Below are positions 59,988 to 64,000 of a DNA stretch of 64,000 nt, one piece after another. This DNA comes from UBA4636 sp963650915 (GTDB lineage Bacteria > Bacillota > Clostridia > Christensenellales > Borkfalkiaceae), in contig CAVJMJ010000001.1 of NCBI GenBank assembly GCA_963650915.1, positions 62,001 through 126,000 on the forward strand. Reading direction: 5' to 3'. The position numbers and the translations under genes were made by a program. The notes under the pieces are model-generated. The model made no database searches. It had not been told where the DNA came from and saw only the letters and a list, made by a program, of their open reading frames with translations. The first letter of the stretch is position 1. Each line of letters starts with the position of its first letter.

Positions 59988-61100
59988 TTAAACCGTTAAA
60001 TCTTTTTTAAGATAAAACGGCAAGTCTTCGCAACCGGACAAAACCCGTCTGTCGCGTACGGATACGTTTTTATCGGTAATTACGGCGTTTACGTTTGCAT
60101 AATCGCCAATCGTCGTGTTCTTCATCAAAATACTGTTTTTGACGACTGCGCCTCTTCCTACTTTTACTCCGCGGAATATAATACTGTTGTAGACTTCGCC
60201 TTCTATCAAACAACCGTCGGACACGAGGGAGTTTTTAACGATTGCGTTTTCGCCGTATTCGGTGGGAGCGGAATCTTTTATTTTCGTGTACACCTCGGAC
60301 ACGCCGAACAAACTGTCACGCGTGGCTTTGTCTAATAGCGCAAGGTTAACGTTGTAAAAACGTTGTAGGGATGAGATTTCTTCAAAATAGCCCTTATGCT
60401 CGTAACCGACTACCTTTAAGGCGTCGAGATTTTGCGCGAGAGCCTCTTTGATGAAATGACGTATTCCGTGCGCTATGGCGTTAGAAACGAGGGAAACCAA
60501 AAGGTCCTTTCTCATAATGCAAATGTTGCCGTAAATGTTAACGTCGCCCGTCATTAAGGGGTCAACCGACAATTCGTTTACGACGCCGTTTTCGTTCATT
60601 TTCAGTATAACGTTGTTGGTACCCGAAATATCTTTAACGTTTTTGTGCGTATAAAGCAAGGTAACGTCGGCTTGATTGTCTATATGGCTTTGCAACATCT
60701 TGTTGAAGTCGATGTTGTAAACCGAATTTGTGTCCGACATAACGACGTAGGTTTCGGTACATCTGCTGATAAAACCGAGTACCGTTTTAAGAGCCTCGAG
60801 CCTCGTCGAATAAAGTGTGTCGGAATCCTTTTCGCCGAACGGAGGAAGCAAAACGAAACCGCCGTTTTTTCTTGCCAAATCCCATTCTTTACCGCTACCT
60901 ACGTGGTCGATAAGCGACCTATAGTTGCGTTTCGTAACGCAACCGACGTGGGTAATGCCTGAATTGACCATGCTCGACAAAGTAAAATCTATAAGGCGGT
61001 ATCTTCCTGCAAAGGGAATTGCGCCTATGGTGCGGTTCATGGTAAGTTCGGGAACGTTGTTATCGTGAATGTTGGAAAATATAATACCTAATGCGTTCAT
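59988..61100 (-). CDS. glgD: GlgD, glucose-1-phosphate adenylyltransferase-like subunit
   Basis: This 370-residue paralogue of GlgC is found in Bacillota as the regulatory partner that boosts GlgC. It has the nucleotidyltransferase fold (AIPFAGRYRLIDFTLSSMVNSGI), but the N-terminal GxGxRL-type loop is replaced by LGIIFSNIHDNNVPELT, as usual in GlgD, so it is expected to be catalytically weak. The C-terminus is a left-handed beta helix (GVKVGRGAVVKNSILM). GGGAGG precedes the ATG, 14 bp after glgC. RSLIDHVG carries a reversed dispersed-element copy (60907-60923). Confidence 0.94.
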   Translation of the reverse strand: MNALGIIFSNIHDNNVPELTMNRTIGAIPFAGRYRLIDFTLSSMVNSGITHVGCVTKRNYRSLIDHVGSGKEWDLARKNGGFVLLPPFGEKDSDTLYSTRLEALKTVLGFISRCTETYVVMSDTNSVYNIDFNKMLQSHIDNQADVTLLYTHKNVKDISGTNNVILKMNENGVVNELSVDPLMTGDVNIYGNICIMRKDLLVSLVSNAIAHGIRHFIKEALAQNLDALKVVGYEHKGYFEEISSLQRFYNVNLALLDKATRDSLFGVSEVYTKIKDSAPTEYGENAIVKNSLVSDGCLIEGEVYNSIIFRGVKVGRGAVVKNSILMKNTTIGDYANVNAVITDKNVSVRDRRVLSGCEDLPFYLKKDLTV

Positions 61101-61114
61101 AATAGACCTCCCGA

Positions 61115-62302
61115 TTATTCTTTGACTTCCAATATTTCGCCCGGAAGAACGACGGCGTTTTCGGGAAGTTCGTAACCTCTGCCGATTACGGTGATTTTTC
61201 GACCTTCTTCCGATATTTTGCCGACTTTCGCATTTTTGCCTATTACTACGTCTTCGTCCAAAATGGCGTTTTCGATAACGGCGTTTTCGCCTATGACGAC
61301 GCCTTTAAACAGTAAACTGTTCCTGACTATCGCGCCCTTCATTACGGTAACGTGATCGGATAAAACGGCGTTTTCGACGGTGCCGTAAATTTCACCGCCC
61401 AAGGAAACTATACTGTTTTTAATAACCGCGCTTTCGCCCGCATAATGAGGAGGAGCGATAGGGTTGCGGGAGTGTATCCTCCATTCCCTGTCGTTGAGTT
61501 CGAACTTGGGGTTATCGCCGAGTAGATCCATATTAGCGTCGAACAAAGAATCAATCGTTCCGACGTCCTTCCAATACCCCTTAAACTTGTAAGCGAACAT
61601 CCTTTCGCCAGCATTCAGCATGGAGGGCAAAACGTCTTTTCCGAAGTCGTTGGAAGTTTTTTCCTTTTTGGCGTCTTCTTCGAGGTATTTATAAAGTTTG
61701 GAAGCGGTAAATACGTATATGCCCATCGATGCGAGATCGGACTTGGGCTTTTTTGGTTTTTCCTCGAATTCGTAAATGCTTCCGTCGGGGTTGGTGTTTA
61801 AAATGCCGAAACGAGAGGCTTCCGAGATGGGGACCTGTATGGCTGCAATGGTGCAATCCGCACCGTTCTTTTTATGTTCCGCAATCATGGCGGCGTAATT
61901 CATTTTGTAAATATGGTCACCGGACAATATAAGCACGTAATCGGGATTGTATTGTTTTATGAACATTATGTTTTGGTAGATGGCGTTTGCCGTACCTTTA
62001 AACCAATCACTGCCCGTCTTTGCCTGATAGGGTGAAAGAATATGTACGCCACCGAAAGATCTGTCTAAATCCCACGGTTGACCGTTACCGATGTAATCGT
62101 TGAGTAAAAGCGGTTGATATTGCGTAAGTACCCCAACCGTGTCAAGGTCGGAGTTTACGCAGTTCGAAAGCGGAAAATCTATTATTTTGTACTTTCCGCC
62201 GAAGGTAACCGCGGGTTTTGCGACTTTACTCGTCAAAGCGTAAAGTCTACTGCCTTGTCCGCCTGCCAAAAGCATGGCGACGCATTCTTTTTTGATTGCC
62301 AT
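61115..62302 (-). CDS. glgC: Glucose-1-phosphate adenylyltransferase
   Basis: This 395-residue enzyme makes ADP-glucose from ATP and glucose-1-phosphate, the committed step of glycogen synthesis. It shows MLLAGGQGSRLYALT (active loop), KPAVTFGGKYKIIDFPLSNC, LSGDHIYKMNY and FEEKPKKP, with the C-terminal beta helix. AAGGGG lies 6 nt before the ATG. It is flanked by glgB and glgD. Confidence 0.97.
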   Translation of the reverse strand: MAIKKECVAMLLAGGQGSRLYALTSKVAKPAVTFGGKYKIIDFPLSNCVNSDLDTVGVLTQYQPLLLNDYIGNGQPWDLDRSFGGVHILSPYQAKTGSDWFKGTANAIYQNIMFIKQYNPDYVLILSGDHIYKMNYAAMIAEHKKNGADCTIAAIQVPISEASRFGILNTNPDGSIYEFEEKPKKPKSDLASMGIYVFTASKLYKYLEEDAKKEKTSNDFGKDVLPSMLNAGERMFAYKFKGYWKDVGTIDSLFDANMDLLGDNPKFELNDREWRIHSRNPIAPPHYAGESAVIKNSIVSLGGEIYGTVENAVLSDHVTVMKGAIVRNSLLFKGVVIGENAVIENAILDEDVVIGKNAKVGKISEEGRKITVIGRGYELPENAVVLPGEILEVKE

Positions 62303-62373
62303 TTTGTCCCCTTTGAAATTTATTTTTAAGTAAAACGTTTCGCACTTTTACAAAACGCCGAATAGTTTTTTAA

Positions 62374-64000
62374 TTAGTTTTCTTTTATAAGATACATGAA
62401 AGACAAGGGAGCAAGGTTGACTTTTATAGACTTGCTTTTGCCGTTTGAATGTATGGATTCCGCAGTAAATACCCAGTCGCCGAATTTGTTGTAACCGCCG
62501 TATTTTTCATCGTCGGATAAAAACGCGAGTTTGTATTTTTGCCCGTTTACCCCTATGCGGTAATCGTAGTGCGAAACGCCTGAAAAGTTTATGACGCAAA
62601 GCAAAACTTCTCCGCTGTAACCCTTTCTTTCGTAAGCTAAAACGTTGTTTTGCGCATCGCCCGAAACAAGCCATTCAAAACCGTTCCAGTTGTTATCTAT
62701 CGAATAAAGGGCGTCGTGATTTTTATAGAAGTTGTTAAGGTCTTTAAAGAAAGTTTGCATCTTTTTGTGGGCGTCGTATTCGTCGACCAAAAAGTATTCG
62801 AGACCTTTTTTATAATCCCATTCGTCGAACTGACCGAATTCCTGCCCCATAAACATAAGTTTTTTGCCGGGGTGCGACATCATATATCCCATAAAAGCCC
62901 TTACCCCGCCGAATTTATCGACGTAAGCACCGGGCATTTTGTTTATGAGCGAACCTTTGCCGTAAACTACTTCGTCGTGAGATATGGGCAAAATATAGTT
63001 TTCCGAATAAGCGTACATCATGGAAAAAGTAAGTTCGTTATGATGATAGAACCTATACATCGGATCGGTTTCGATATATCTTAAAACGTCGTTCATCCAC
63101 CCCATGTTCCATTTATGCGTAAAGCCTAAACCGCCCACGTCGAGCGACCAAGTGACTTTTGGAAAAGCAGTGGATTCTTCGGCAACGGTAAGCGCATACG
63201 GATAAGCAGTTCTTACCGCCGAATTGAATTTTTGTAAAAAGGCGACGGCTTCGAAATTCACGTTTCCGCCGGCACTGTTACGCTCCCATTCTCCCTCTTT
63301 CCTTCCGTAATCGAGATACAGCATGGAAGCGACGGCGTCTACTCTTAAACCGTCGACGCGGTATTTATCGAACATAAACATCGCCGACGAAACCAAAAAT
63401 GACTGAACTTCGGTTTTGCCGAAATCGAAAACTCTCGTTCCCCAATCTTTATGTTCGCGCCTTAGCGGGTTTTTGTCCTCGTAAAGACAGGTTCCGTCGA
63501 ATTCGTAAAGCCCGTAAGCGTCTTTCGGAAAATGCGCCGGTACCCAGTCTAAAATTACCGCTATGCCTTGAAGGTGGAATGCGTCGATAAGTGCCATAAA
63601 GTCCTTGGGCGTACCCATTCTCGAAGTAGGCGCGAAATACCCCGTTACCTGATACCCCCAACTCGGTTCGTACGGGAATTCCGTTATAGGCATAAACTCT
63701 ACGTGGGTATACCCCATTTCCTTTACGTAGGGAACGAGGGTCTCTGCAAGTTGAATATAAGATAGCGGAGAACCGTCCTCGTTTTTACGCCAAGAAAGCA
63801 GGTTGACTTCAAAAATATTGGTAGGCGCGTTGTATACGTCGATGGTTTTTCTTTTTTCTTCAAACTCGCTTGCCTGCCACTCGAATCCTTCGAGGTCGTA
63901 AACCTTTGAAGCCGTTTCGGGCGGGGTTTCGGTATGGAAGGCAAACGGATCGGATTTATAAAAGAAATTAAGACCCGACTGCGGAGTTTTAAGGGCGTAT
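62374..64000 (-). CDS. glgB: 1,4-alpha-glucan branching enzyme, C-terminal part
   Basis: The 542 codons of GlgB in the window run off the right edge, so the N-terminal beta domain and start are missing. GlgB introduces alpha-1,6 branches. Visible GH13 blocks include YTHVEFMPITEFPYEPSWGYQ, ILDWVPAHF, DGLRVDAVASMLYLDYGR (nucleophile Asp), TVAEEST (acid/base Glu) and PISHDEV. The first codons in the window read ALKTPQSGLNFFYKSDPFAFH, the usual junction before the catalytic barrel. The stop is 71 bp before glgC, and this is the first known gene of the glycogen cluster. Confidence 0.96.
   Translation of the reverse strand, partial: YALKTPQSGLNFFYKSDPFAFHTETPPETASKVYDLEGFEWQASEFEEKRKTIDVYNAPTNIFEVNLLSWRKNEDGSPLSYIQLAETLVPYVKEMGYTHVEFMPITEFPYEPSWGYQVTGYFAPTSRMGTPKDFMALIDAFHLQGIAVILDWVPAHFPKDAYGLYEFDGTCLYEDKNPLRREHKDWGTRVFDFGKTEVQSFLVSSAMFMFDKYRVDGLRVDAVASMLYLDYGRKEGEWERNSAGGNVNFEAVAFLQKFNSAVRTAYPYALTVAEESTAFPKVTWSLDVGGLGFTHKWNMGWMNDVLRYIETDPMYRFYHHNELTFSMMYAYSENYILPISHDEVVYGKGSLINKMPGAYVDKFGGVRAFMGYMMSHPGKKLMFMGQEFGQFDEWDYKKGLEYFLVDEYDAHKKMQTFFKDLNNFYKNHDALYSIDNNWNGFEWLVSGDAQNNVLAYERKGYSGEVLLCVINFSGVSHYDYRIGVNGQKYKLAFLSDDEKYGGYNKFGDWVFTAESIHSNGKSKSIKVNLAPLSFMYLIKEN

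Overview
This window looks like a chromosomal segment of a low-to-mid GC Bacillota, most probably an uncultured gut Clostridia (Christensenellales-like; the rank is inference). The evidence is Gram-positive style Shine-Dalgarno sites (AGGAGG/GGAGG) and TTGACA/TATAAT promoters, HPr kinase, RNase Y, a YlbJ homologue, GlgC plus GlgD, YqhQ-PrmC-PrfA, and the ftsK-rimO-pgsA-cinA-recA order. No rRNA, tRNA, CRISPR array, transposase or phage gene was recognised.

Layout. 1-2.7 kb (minus): rpmE, a YqhQ(DUF1385)-PrmC fusion and the start of prfA, a translation-termination operon. 2.8-7.6 kb (plus): an MDR dehydrogenase, rdgB, a YfcE-type phosphodiesterase and a MATE exporter. 7.9-10.9 kb (minus): Ppx/GppA and two half-length TauE/SafE proteins. 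11.6-14.6 kb: a 1008-residue surface protein anchored at both ends. 15.2-17.06 kb: an AT-rich two-gene cassette with its own promoter, lying between two identical 43-bp copies of a terminator. 17.3-21 kb: a CvpA-like membrane protein, then an SPFH / ribbon-helix-helix / membrane-protein operon preceded by seven 19-bp tandem repeats and a 23-bp palindrome. 21.2-26.5 kb: two DUF1624 acyltransferase paralogues, plsX, a TIGR04076 protein and an O-antigen-ligase-like protein. 26.7-29.3 kb: two tandem DHH phosphoesterases overlapping surE. 29.7-32.2 kb: an amino-acid ABC transporter whose binding protein appears circularly permuted. 32.7-36 kb: SGNH hydrolase, rarA, ylbJ. 36-51 kb (minus): a long housekeeping run acp / ftsK-rimO-pgsA-cinA-recA / cysE / rny / uvrC-hprK / rsmD-coaD. 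51.6-64 kb (minus): tex and a complete glycogen cluster glgB(partial)-glgC-glgD-glgA-glgP-GH13.

The most unusual genome-level signal is a dispersed element of about 20-30 bp (core close to CGATAACGGGCTTATAGGC, often with a GGACTTTTT tail). It occurs about 25 times in both orientations. Many copies lie just past stop codons; one is a perfect inverted repeat that makes a terminator, and about ten lie inside genes, where most are read in one frame as (D/N)-G-L-I. Many spacers also hold short degenerate tandem repeats with periods of about 10-40 bp.

The strongest candidates for undescribed biology are the dispersed element, the permuted solute-binding protein, the 43-bp-repeat cassette and the SPFH-RHH operon. 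All functional statements are read by eye from sequence motifs; no database search was run.
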